Assembly (NCBI GenBank): GCA_003533405.1
Contig: DQDL01000092.1
Location: 13,832 to 32,978 of the forward strand
From: Clostridiales bacterium
GTDB taxonomy: Bacteria > Bacillota > Clostridia > Oscillospirales > Oscillospiraceae
Reading direction: 5' to 3'
DNA: 19,147 nt
A model generated the notes under the pieces. That model made no database searches, was not told where the DNA came from, and worked only from the letters and a program-made list of their open reading frames with translations. Positions within the stretch are counted from its first letter, which is position 1. Every line of letters starts with the position of its first letter. Position numbers and translations under genes: made by a program. Positions 1-5,939 of this stretch are shown one piece after another.

Positions 1-240
1 GTCGGCGTTTTGCTCGACAAGGGACTTATAGAGCGCTGCGGCAAGCTTGATGTTCCCGGCAGACCGTCGCTTTTGCGCACAACGGATGTGTTTCTGCGCA
101 CAATGGGCGTGAGCGAGCTGTCGGAGCTTCCGGAGCTTCCCGATATCTCAGCCAGCGACGGGGCAAAAAAGCTTGAGGATGCAATAGAAAAGCTTAACAC
201 CGTCGGTGAAAACCAGCTCAGCATTGATGAAATACAGTAA
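1..240 (+). CDS. scpB: Segregation and condensation protein B, C-terminal part (5' end outside window)
   Basis: Only the last 79 codons are visible; the reading frame is open from base 1 to the TAA at 238-240. ScpB is a winged-helix partner of ScpA and Smc in the bacterial condensin complex that compacts and segregates the chromosome. Recognition rests on the typical second winged-helix end, 'DKGLIERCGKLDVPGRP' followed by 'LLRTTDVFLRTMGV' and then the ELPELP motif, where the family usually has a Leu-Pro-Pro-Leu-type segment. A short variable tail follows. The next gene begins within about 15 bases, so scpB is probably the upstream part of the same transcript, and scpA would be expected to the left. 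The partial state is due only to the window edge. Confidence 0.92.
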   Translation, partial: VGVLLDKGLIERCGKLDVPGRPSLLRTTDVFLRTMGVSELSELPELPDISASDGAKKLEDAIEKLNTVGENQLSIDEIQ

Positions 241-255
241 AATCAGGTGGTGCAA

Positions 256-834
256 TTGAAAGCATTATTTCTTATTCTGCTTGCGATTGCACTGCTTTTT
301 TTTATAAAAATAAGCCTGCACGCAAGCTATGATACGACCGGCACAAGGGCCTGCATTTGCGCTTTGGGCATAAGAAAACCGCTTTTTCCGCAGAAAAATA
401 AGTCCAAGCCGAAGCAAAAGATAAACTTTTGTGATATATACTGCACCGCAAATGCGTTGCTAAAGGCATTTAATAAGATTAAGCACGGCATCGTTATTGA
501 ACATATAGGCATAATCTGTATCTGCGCAGACGAAGACCCGTATACGGCGATCATGAAGTTTAATGCTGTCAATGCCGGAGTGTTTTCGCTGCTGAGTTGC
601 TTGGAGAGCTGTTCTGAGGTCAAAAACCGTGAAATAAACATAGATACGGATATGACAGCCGATAAGTCCGTGATGCAGCTGTCGGCGCAAATGTCCTTAA
701 GAGTAGGGCAGATAGTTTATTTCGTAATATTATTTGTATTTGAAACGATAAAGCTTAAAAGGAGACTTCGAAATGGAAAGCAAACTCAGCGAAATGATGC
801 AGTCGGCAATGAACAGCGTGAAGCGACTTGTTGA
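256..834 (+). CDS. DUF2953 family membrane-associated protein (YtfI-like)
   Basis: A protein of about 192 residues with an N-terminal hydrophobic segment (LFLILLAIALLFFIKI), a basic linker rich in Lys and Pro, and a second hydrophobic stretch near the C terminus (VGQIVYFVILFVFE). The size, the layout and the place directly before gerW match the DUF2953/YtfI family, which has no known biochemical function. Possible starts are GTG 247, GTG 250 and TTG 256. I chose TTG 256 because AGGTG at 245-249 lies six bases upstream, while 247 and 250 have no Shine-Dalgarno. The same GGTG-type site precedes cdaA and cdaR. The reading frame runs 62 bases into gerW, so its last residues are encoded over the gerW RBS and start. 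The gene looks more AT-rich than its neighbours and is probably weakly constrained. Confidence 0.7.
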   Translation: MKALFLILLAIALLFFIKISLHASYDTTGTRACICALGIRKPLFPQKNKSKPKQKINFCDIYCTANALLKAFNKIKHGIVIEHIGIICICADEDPYTAIMKFNAVNAGVFSLLSCLESCSEVKNREINIDTDMTADKSVMQLSAQMSLRVGQIVYFVILFVFETIKLKRRLRNGKQTQRNDAVGNEQREATC

Positions 835-1126
835 GGTCAATAACATTATCGGAGAGCCGATAAACACCGCAGACGGTCTGACCTTGGTGCCGATATCGAA
901 GGTCAGCTTCGGTTTCGGCGGAGCGGGCGGCAGATTGCCCGGAAATAACAAGGATGATTTTGGCGGCGGCAGCGCGACCGGCGTTAAAATTGAGCCCATC
1001 GGTTTTCTTGCCGTCAAAGAGGGCGGAGTGCGCATGATAAATGTCATGCCGCCAGCACAAAACAGCGTTGACAGGCTGTTTGAGCTTGTCCCGCAGGTGC
1101 TCGATAAGGTCAACTTCAAGGATTAA
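773..1126 (+). CDS. gerW: GerW (YtfJ) family sporulation protein
   Basis: This 117-residue protein is full length for the GerW/YtfJ family. It begins with a helical segment (residues 1-28) containing 'VKRLVEVNNIIGEPI', followed by 'LVPISKVSFGFGGAGG' (about 38-53), a GGGSATG loop (64-70) and a C-terminal 'EPIGFLAVKEGGVRMIN' strand pair, all diagnostic of the family. In Bacillus subtilis the protein is made in the forespore and is needed for normal germination; the molecular role is unclear. An AAGGAG at 758-763 precedes ATG 773. The gene sits between the DUF2953 gene and a D-Ala-D-Ala carboxypeptidase, a common clostridial order. It implies the organism is a spore former or descends from one. 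A hairpin with a short T run follows at 1147-1176. Confidence 0.93.
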   Translation: MESKLSEMMQSAMNSVKRLVEVNNIIGEPINTADGLTLVPISKVSFGFGGAGGRLPGNNKDDFGGGSATGVKIEPIGFLAVKEGGVRMINVMPPAQNSVDRLFELVPQVLDKVNFKD

Positions 1127-1146
1127 AACGAGTAAATTCCGTCAAT

Positions 1147-1177
1147 AATAGCACTACCAAAAGGTGGTGCTATTTTA
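1147..1177 (+). terminator. Hairpin after gerW overlapping the RBS of the carboxypeptidase gene
   Basis: Bases 1147-1158 pair with 1163-1174 over 12 base pairs with a single T-G wobble, closing an AAAA loop. The 3' side runs into TTTT at 1173-1176. This is the form of an intrinsic terminator, but the 3' arm also contains the GGTGGTG that must serve as the Shine-Dalgarno for ATG 1178. The element could stop transcription from gerW, hide the ribosome binding site, or both. The structure is read directly from the sequence; the function is inferred. Confidence 0.6.
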
Positions 1178-2302
1178 ATGAAGAAACTGATTAGTCTGAT
1201 TATTTGCATGGCGATCATGACCTCCATGCTCACAATAAATGCCTTTGCAGCGCCGAGCGACATTTCCGCAAAGGCCGCAATACTCTACTGCGCAGACACC
1301 GGCGATACGCTGTATGCGAAAAATGCGGACGAGCGCAGGCTCATAGCAAGCGTCACGAAGATAATGACCGCAATCGTCGTTATCGAGAACTGCGATTTGG
1401 ACGAGGTCGTGAAGCTCAAGCCCGAGTGGTGCGCAGTCGAGGGCTCAAGCATGTACCTTGATTACAAAAAAACCTACACCGTAAGGGAGCTTCTGACCGG
1501 CATGATGCTCGTTTCCGGCAATGACGCCGCAACGGCACTTGCCTGTCACTTGTCCGGTGACGAGCGCAGTTTCTCTGCAAAAATGAACGAAAAGGCAAAG
1601 CAGCTCGGCCTTGAAAACAGCTCGTTTCGCAATCCCCACGGCCTTGACGATGACGAGCACTACTCAACGGCAAGGGACTTGGCGAAGCTCGCAGCCTACT
1701 GTATGGAAAACGAGGATTTCAAACAGATAGTTTCAAGCTACTCTGCCACGATAAAAGACCAGACCTACTATAACCACAACAGGCTGCTCGTCGAATATGA
1801 CGGCTGCATCGGGCTGAAAACCGGCTACACCATTGCCGCAGGCAGAACGCTTGTTAGTTGCGCCGAAAGAAACGGTATGCGCCTAATCTGTGTCACGCTC
1901 AGTGCGCCCGATGACTGGAACGACCATAAGAAACTTCTTGACTTCGGCTTTGATAACTACACGCTCACGAGCTACAGCAGGGATAATTACAGGCTCGACC
2001 TGCCGGTATCGTCCGCTGCTGAGGACAAAGCCTCCGCTGTCCCCGAAAACGACATACTGCTTCTCACGGGCAAGGACGACAGCGTCGATGTGCGCCTTGA
2101 GGTGCCGAGGATATTGTTTGCGGGCGGTGTCAAGGGCGAAAGGGTCGGAAAGCTTAAGGTATTTGTAAACGGAGAGCTTGCGGCGGAGGAAAACTTGGTT
2201 TATACTGAAAATGTGCCGGTTGACAGCTCGGAGCATTTGACGGCGTGGGAGCATTTGCGCAGACTGCTCAACGAGGCCACCAAACCCCTGTATGTTTCGT
2301 AG
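1178..2302 (+). CDS. D-alanyl-D-alanine carboxypeptidase, peptidase S11 family (DacB/DacF type)
   Basis: A 374-residue secreted serine peptidase that trims the terminal D-Ala from peptidoglycan stem peptides. Residues 1-25 form a signal peptide (MKKLIS, hydrophobic core, cleavage near AFA-A). All three active-site motifs of low-molecular-weight PBPs are present: S58-V-T-K61 with the nucleophile Ser58, S113-G-N115 and K214-T-G216. The PBP5-like C-terminal beta domain follows (about 275-345), and the last 20 residues (AWEHLRRLLNEA) could form a weak amphipathic anchor. Its place between gerW and rluB resembles the scpB–dacB–spmAB–rluB neighbourhood of Bacillus, so a role in cortex or envelope peptidoglycan is plausible. 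DacB and DacF cannot be separated by eye. Start ATG 1178 is preceded by GGTG within a hairpin. Confidence 0.93.
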   Translation: MKKLISLIICMAIMTSMLTINAFAAPSDISAKAAILYCADTGDTLYAKNADERRLIASVTKIMTAIVVIENCDLDEVVKLKPEWCAVEGSSMYLDYKKTYTVRELLTGMMLVSGNDAATALACHLSGDERSFSAKMNEKAKQLGLENSSFRNPHGLDDDEHYSTARDLAKLAAYCMENEDFKQIVSSYSATIKDQTYYNHNRLLVEYDGCIGLKTGYTIAAGRTLVSCAERNGMRLICVTLSAPDDWNDHKKLLDFGFDNYTLTSYSRDNYRLDLPVSSAAEDKASAVPENDILLLTGKDDSVDVRLEVPRILFAGGVKGERVGKLKVFVNGELAAEENLVYTENVPVDSSEHLTAWEHLRRLLNEATKPLYVS

Positions 2303-2309
2303 GAGCGCT

Positions 2310-3026
2310 ATGAAAGAGAGATTGCAGAAGATAATATCGGCAGCCGGTGTCGCATCACGCAGAGCTGCCGAGGAGTTTATAAAAAGCGGCAAGGTTACCG
2401 TTAACGGCAAAACAGCTAAGTTAGGGGACAGTGCCGATATCGACACGGACATTATCTGCATTGACGGCCAAACTATCGGCCGCCGTGCGGATAACACCTA
2501 CATAATGCTCAATAAGCCCCGTGGCTATGTGACGACGCTCAGCGACGAAAAGGGAAGGCCCTGTATAACGGAGCTCATTAAAGAGTTGGGCAAGCGGGTG
2601 TACCCTGTCGGCAGACTGGACATGTACTCAGAGGGACTTCTCATTTTGACCGATGACGGAGACTTTGCAAACCGTCTCATGCACCCATCGCACGAGATGA
2701 CAAAGACATACCACGCATGGGTAAACGGAAAATGCAGTGTCGCTGCTCTTGACCGTCTGCGTGCGCCGTTTAACATTGACGGCTATGAAACCAAGCCTGC
2801 CGATGTGGAGATAATATACTCCGGTGATGACTACACTCAGCTTTCTATAAGCATTCACGAGGGCAGAAACAGGCAGATACGAAAAATGTGCGAGCAGACG
2901 GGCTTGAAGCTTACAAAGCTCAAGCGAGTAGCCGAAGGGAAGCTCTGCTTAGGCAGCCTGAAGCCCGGCAAGTGGAGGCCGCTCACAGCTCAGGAATTGC
3001 AAGAACTATCCGGAGAAAACAGATAA
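2310..3026 (+). CDS. rluB: 23S rRNA pseudouridine synthase, RluB/RsuA family
   Basis: A 238-residue enzyme that converts a uridine in large-subunit rRNA to pseudouridine (U2605 in E. coli RluB). An S4 RNA-binding domain occupies residues 1-60 (RLQKIISAAGVASRRAAEE). The catalytic domain has 'YIMLNKPRGYV' and then 'GRLDMYSEGLLILTDDGDF' with catalytic Asp104; the usual Thr of GRLDxxTxGLL is Ser here. 'HEGRNRQIRKM' completes the family signature. An upstream in-frame ATG at 2292 lies inside the preceding gene. I chose ATG 2310 because the TAGGAG that includes the preceding stop codon is correctly spaced from it and the family normally starts at M-x-E-R-L-Q-K. The spacing of seven bases from the carboxypeptidase gene suggests co-transcription. 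RsuA-type specificity for 16S rRNA is less likely in this context. Confidence 0.93.
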   Translation: MKERLQKIISAAGVASRRAAEEFIKSGKVTVNGKTAKLGDSADIDTDIICIDGQTIGRRADNTYIMLNKPRGYVTTLSDEKGRPCITELIKELGKRVYPVGRLDMYSEGLLILTDDGDFANRLMHPSHEMTKTYHAWVNGKCSVAALDRLRAPFNIDGYETKPADVEIIYSGDDYTQLSISIHEGRNRQIRKMCEQTGLKLTKLKRVAEGKLCLGSLKPGKWRPLTAQELQELSGENR

Positions 3027-3050
3027 ATTCAATACATAACCCGACTTTTC

Positions 3051-3084
3051 GCCCCAAACGAGCTCAATTTTGCAAGTTTGGGGC
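3051..3084 (+). repeat. Inverted repeat, 9-bp arms (GCCCCAAAC / GTTTGGGGC)
   Basis: Arms 3051-3059 and 3076-3084 are perfect complements around a 16-base loop that contains the palindrome GAGCTC. No T run follows on either strand, so it is not a standard intrinsic terminator. It lies 25 bases after rluB and about 80 bases before the RpiR-family gene. It could be an RNA stabiliser for the rluB message or part of an operator. Confidence 0.5.
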
Positions 3085-3089
3085 AAGAA

Positions 3090-3112
3090 AATTGCAAAAA
3101 GCTATTGCAATT
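3090..3112 (+). promoter_or_regulatory. Perfect inverted repeat AATTGCAA-N7-TTGCAATT, candidate operator of the RpiR-family gene
   Basis: Arms 3090-3097 and 3105-3112 are exact complements of 8 bp with a 7-base spacer (centre to centre 15 bp), a good size for a dimeric helix-turn-helix regulator. A third TTGCAA lies at 3070-3075. The right arm overlaps the candidate -35 of the promoter at 3105-3133. Autoregulation by the RpiR protein encoded just downstream is an inference from position. Confidence 0.45.
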
Positions 3113-3133
3113 CAGAGAAAATAAAAGTAAACT
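3105..3133 (+). promoter_or_regulatory. Candidate sigma-A promoter for the RpiR-family gene
   Basis: TTGCAA (3105-3110) and TAAACT (3128-3133) are separated by 17 bases. Each box matches the consensus at four of six positions. It lies about 30 bases before the RpiR gene start. The match is modest, but the 135-base gene-free region with an A-rich segment is a natural place for a promoter. Confidence 0.4.
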
Positions 3134-3164
3134 AAGTCCATGTTTTAAATGGAGATGATACTTG

Positions 3165-4028
3165 ATGGAAAAAGATCTTCTTACTATCCTGTCCGAGGGG
3201 AGCCGTAAGTTTTCCAAGGGTCAAAGGATAATTGCAAAATATATATTGAATAACTACGACAAGGCCGCATTTATGACCGCAGGCCGCCTCGGTAAGATAG
3301 TTGGCGTGAGCGAATCGACCGTCGTGCGCTTTGCCTCCGAGCTTGGCTATGACGGTTACCCAAGTATGCGCAAGGCTTTACAGGAGATGATACGCAACAG
3401 GCTTACCTCCGTGCAGCGCATCGAGGTCGCAAAGGACATGATAGACGATACGGATATCGTCCGCTCGGTCATTAACAGCGACATTCAGAACCTCCAAGCG
3501 ACACTTGAGGTTTTGGAAGAAAAGAGCTTTAACGCCTGTATAGATGCCATAATCGAAGCAAAGAACATCTACATCGTTGGTATGCGCACTTCGACCTCAC
3601 TTGCAACGCTTTTGGGGCTGTATCTCAATCTTCTGCGCAATAATGTCAATGTCATCCACGATGTCGGCGCAAGCGAAATTTACGAGCAGATAATCAGAAT
3701 AGGCGAGGGCGACCTATTCATCGGCATAAGTTTTCCCCGCTACTCCAGCCACACGGTGGATGCAATGCAGTTTGCAAAGAAAATGGGCGCAAAGTCCATT
3801 GCAATAACAGACAGCGCAGCGTCGCCGTTTGAGGGCATTGCCGACCTCAGCCTGCACGCAAAGAGCGACATGGTCTCGTTCCTCGATTCGCTTGTTGCGC
3901 CTATGAGCCTTATAAATGCGATAATCGTTGCAGTTGGCATAAGAAACAAAGAAAATGTCTCGCAGACCTTTGAGAGACTTGAACGAATTTGGCAGGAGCA
4001 TGATGTCTATGAGCCGGCTGAGCGCTGA
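3165..4028 (+). CDS. MurR/RpiR family transcriptional regulator (HTH plus SIS domain)
   Basis: A 287-residue DNA-binding regulator. Residues 1-77 are the RpiR N-terminal domain, with a helix-turn-helix around 38-60 (AGRLGKIVGVSESTVVRFASELG) typical of the family. Residues about 110-260 form an SIS phosphosugar-binding domain with 'IYIVGMRTSTSLA' and 'ISFPRYSSHTVDAM', the form seen in one RpiR subgroup. Such proteins normally sense a phosphorylated sugar or amino sugar. The ligand cannot be told here, since no sugar-catabolic gene is adjacent. ATG 3165 and an in-frame TTG at 3162 both fit the GGAG at 3151-3154; ATG is preferred. The gene overlaps the next one by 20 bases, so the two are translated together. 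Inverted repeats upstream suggest self-regulation. Confidence 0.9.
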   Translation: MEKDLLTILSEGSRKFSKGQRIIAKYILNNYDKAAFMTAGRLGKIVGVSESTVVRFASELGYDGYPSMRKALQEMIRNRLTSVQRIEVAKDMIDDTDIVRSVINSDIQNLQATLEVLEEKSFNACIDAIIEAKNIYIVGMRTSTSLATLLGLYLNLLRNNVNVIHDVGASEIYEQIIRIGEGDLFIGISFPRYSSHTVDAMQFAKKMGAKSIAITDSAASPFEGIADLSLHAKSDMVSFLDSLVAPMSLINAIIVAVGIRNKENVSQTFERLERIWQEHDVYEPAER

Positions 4029-5238
4029 TGTGGTCGTGATAGGCGGCGGCGCATCGGGAATGATGTGCAGCGCCGTTGCAGCCGAGCGGGGTCTTGATGT
4101 CATCCTGCTTGAGCCGAATAAAATTCTCGGCCGCAAGCTGCGCATAACGGGCAAGGGTCGCTGTAATGTGACAAATAACTGCGATATCAAGGAGTTTTTG
4201 ACGAATATCCCGGGTGACGGCAGGTTTTTGTATTCTGCGCTCAACAGGCTTTCGCCCCATGACACGATGGAGCTTTTTGAAGGGCTCGGGCTCAAGCTCA
4301 AGACCGAGCGTGGAAACAGGGTGTTTCCCGTATCGGACAATGCAAACGATGTCGCCGGAACGCTCCAGCGCTATATGCACCGCAACGGGGTAAGAATTGA
4401 GCGCTGCTCGGCAAAGCATATATTGACCGAGAACTCGTCCGTTGTCGGAGTTCAGACAGACGAGGGAGTTATCGACTGTCGTGCTGCGGTCATCTGCACC
4501 GGCGGGCTTTCATACCCGCTCACGGGCTCAAAGGGTGCGGGCTACAAAATGGCGCAAGAGCTTGGACACACCGTGACCGAGTGCCGCCCTTCGCTCGTCC
4601 CTCTCGAAAGCAACGACGAGTATTGTGCCCAGATGCAGGGCTTTTCGCTCAGAAACGTTACGCTTTCGGCGTTCGAGGACGGCAAGCTCATTTATAAGGA
4701 GCTCGGCGAAATGCTGTTTACGCACTTCGGCGTGAGCGGACCGCTGGTGCTGTCGGCAAGCTCGCATATGCGCAGCTTCGGCAAAGCAAATTACACGCTT
4801 TCCATTGACCTCAAGCCCGCCTTGGACGAGAAAAAGCTTGATGCGCGGCTCCTGCGTGACTTTGAAAAATACGCAAACCGTGACTTTGCGAACTCCCTCG
4901 GTGACCTTGCAGGTAAGGCTATGATACCTGTGCTCATTGAGCTTTCGGGCATTCCGGCCGACACGAAGGTCAACTCCATCACCCGTGAGCAAAGACATGC
5001 CCTTCTTACGCTTTTAAAAAACTTTCCAGTGAGTATTTCAGGCCCCAGACCCATTGACGAGGCTATCGTCACCTCCGGCGGCGTTTCCACGAAGGAGATT
5101 AACCCGAGGACGATGGAGTCAAAGCTTATTAGCGGCTTGCATTTTGCGGGCGAGGTCATGGATCTGGACGCATACACGGGCGGCTTTAATCTTCAGATCG
5201 CATGGTCAACGGCGTACACCGCCGCAAATTCACTCTGA
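4009..5238 (+). CDS. BaiN/RdsA family NAD(P)/FAD-dependent oxidoreductase (HI0933-like)
   Basis: A 409-residue flavoprotein. A dinucleotide-binding fold opens the protein (VVVIGGGASGMM, residues 8-19), followed by the family-defining 'GRKLRITGKGRCNVTN' (41-56). It ends with 'GLHFAGEVMDLDAYTGG' and 'NLQIAWSTAY', the second FAD-contact region. One family member, BaiN, was reported to act on bile-acid intermediates, but most members are conserved housekeeping flavoproteins of unknown substrate, so a bile-acid role should not be assumed. Possible ATGs are 4000, 4003 and 4009. I chose 4009 because AGGAG at 3994-3998 is ten bases away and the protein then starts just before the nucleotide fold. It overlaps the RpiR gene by 20 bases and precedes cmk by ten bases, pointing to an operon. 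Confidence 0.9.
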   Translation: MSRLSADVVVIGGGASGMMCSAVAAERGLDVILLEPNKILGRKLRITGKGRCNVTNNCDIKEFLTNIPGDGRFLYSALNRLSPHDTMELFEGLGLKLKTERGNRVFPVSDNANDVAGTLQRYMHRNGVRIERCSAKHILTENSSVVGVQTDEGVIDCRAAVICTGGLSYPLTGSKGAGYKMAQELGHTVTECRPSLVPLESNDEYCAQMQGFSLRNVTLSAFEDGKLIYKELGEMLFTHFGVSGPLVLSASSHMRSFGKANYTLSIDLKPALDEKKLDARLLRDFEKYANRDFANSLGDLAGKAMIPVLIELSGIPADTKVNSITREQRHALLTLLKNFPVSISGPRPIDEAIVTSGGVSTKEINPRTMESKLISGLHFAGEVMDLDAYTGGFNLQIAWSTAYTAANSL

Positions 5239-5248
5239 GAGGTAAGAT

Positions 5249-5938
5249 ATGATTTCAATTGCAATCGACGGCCCCTCCGGCGCAGGTAAGAGCACTGTTG
5301 CGAAAAAATGCGCCGAACGCTTTGGCTTCAGATATGTCGACACCGGTGCAATTTACAGGACCATCGGCTTGGCTGCCTTTAATAGAGGCATCGACACCAA
5401 GGACAGTGCTACAGTCGTGGACATCCTGCCGGAGCTCAACATTGACCTTATATACAACGAAAACGGCGAGCAGCGCATGATACTAAACGGCAGCGATGTT
5501 TCCGAGGAAATACGCAGGCCTGAGATATCCATGTGTGCATCGAATGTTTCCGCCATCACTGCAGTTCGGGATTACCTTACCGATATGCAGCGTAATATGG
5601 CGAAAAGATACGATGTAATAATGGACGGCAGGGATATCGGCACCGTTATCTTGCCGAATGCCGATGTCAAGGTATTTCTCACTGCGAGCGCCGAAGCCAG
5701 AGCGGACAGGCGATATAAGGAGCTTATTAAAAAGGGGAGCAAGATAAGCTATGACGAGGTCTTGAGCGACATGAAGCTTCGTGACGAGCAGGACACCAAG
5801 CGTGCCGCCGCACCCCTGAAGGCTGCCGAGGACGCAGTATATCTTGACACGAGCGCAATGAGCTTCGACGAAAGCGTCGATGCCGTTGCAAAGCTCATTG
5901 TCCAAAGAACGGGCAGAGCGCCCAAATTGGAGCAATAA
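5249..5938 (+). CDS. cmk: Cytidylate kinase
   Basis: A 229-residue (d)CMP kinase that phosphorylates CMP and dCMP with ATP in pyrimidine nucleotide supply. The P-loop is at residues 8-15 (GPSGAGKS), followed by 'YVDTGAIYRTIG' (about 30-41), the CMP-site 'EEIRRPEIS', and 'MDGRDIGTVILPNA' with the conserved Arg-Asp pair. The lid region 'ASAEARADRRYKEL' and 'DMKLRDEQDTKRAAAPLK' complete the pattern. Length is normal. GAGAGGT lies just before ATG 5249. The stop codon is one base before the ATG of ispH–S1, so translation is likely coupled. The order cmk–ispH–rpsA is common in Clostridia. Confidence 0.96.
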   Translation: MISIAIDGPSGAGKSTVAKKCAERFGFRYVDTGAIYRTIGLAAFNRGIDTKDSATVVDILPELNIDLIYNENGEQRMILNGSDVSEEIRRPEISMCASNVSAITAVRDYLTDMQRNMAKRYDVIMDGRDIGTVILPNADVKVFLTASAEARADRRYKELIKKGSKISYDEVLSDMKLRDEQDTKRAAAPLKAAEDAVYLDTSAMSFDESVDAVAKLIVQRTGRAPKLEQ

Positions 5939-5939
5939 A

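Noticed and set aside
3076..3104. Rho-independent terminator after rluB
   Set aside because: The 3051-3084 hairpin has no T run on either strand, so it does not fit an intrinsic terminator.
4009..5238. Bile-acid-converting function for the BaiN/RdsA-family protein
   Set aside because: The family name comes from one member; this copy is in a housekeeping operon with cmk and has no bai genes nearby.
5880..5939. Upstream extension of the ispH–S1 frame
   Set aside because: It overlaps the end of cmk. ATG 5940 has GGAG at the right distance and matches the normal IspH start.
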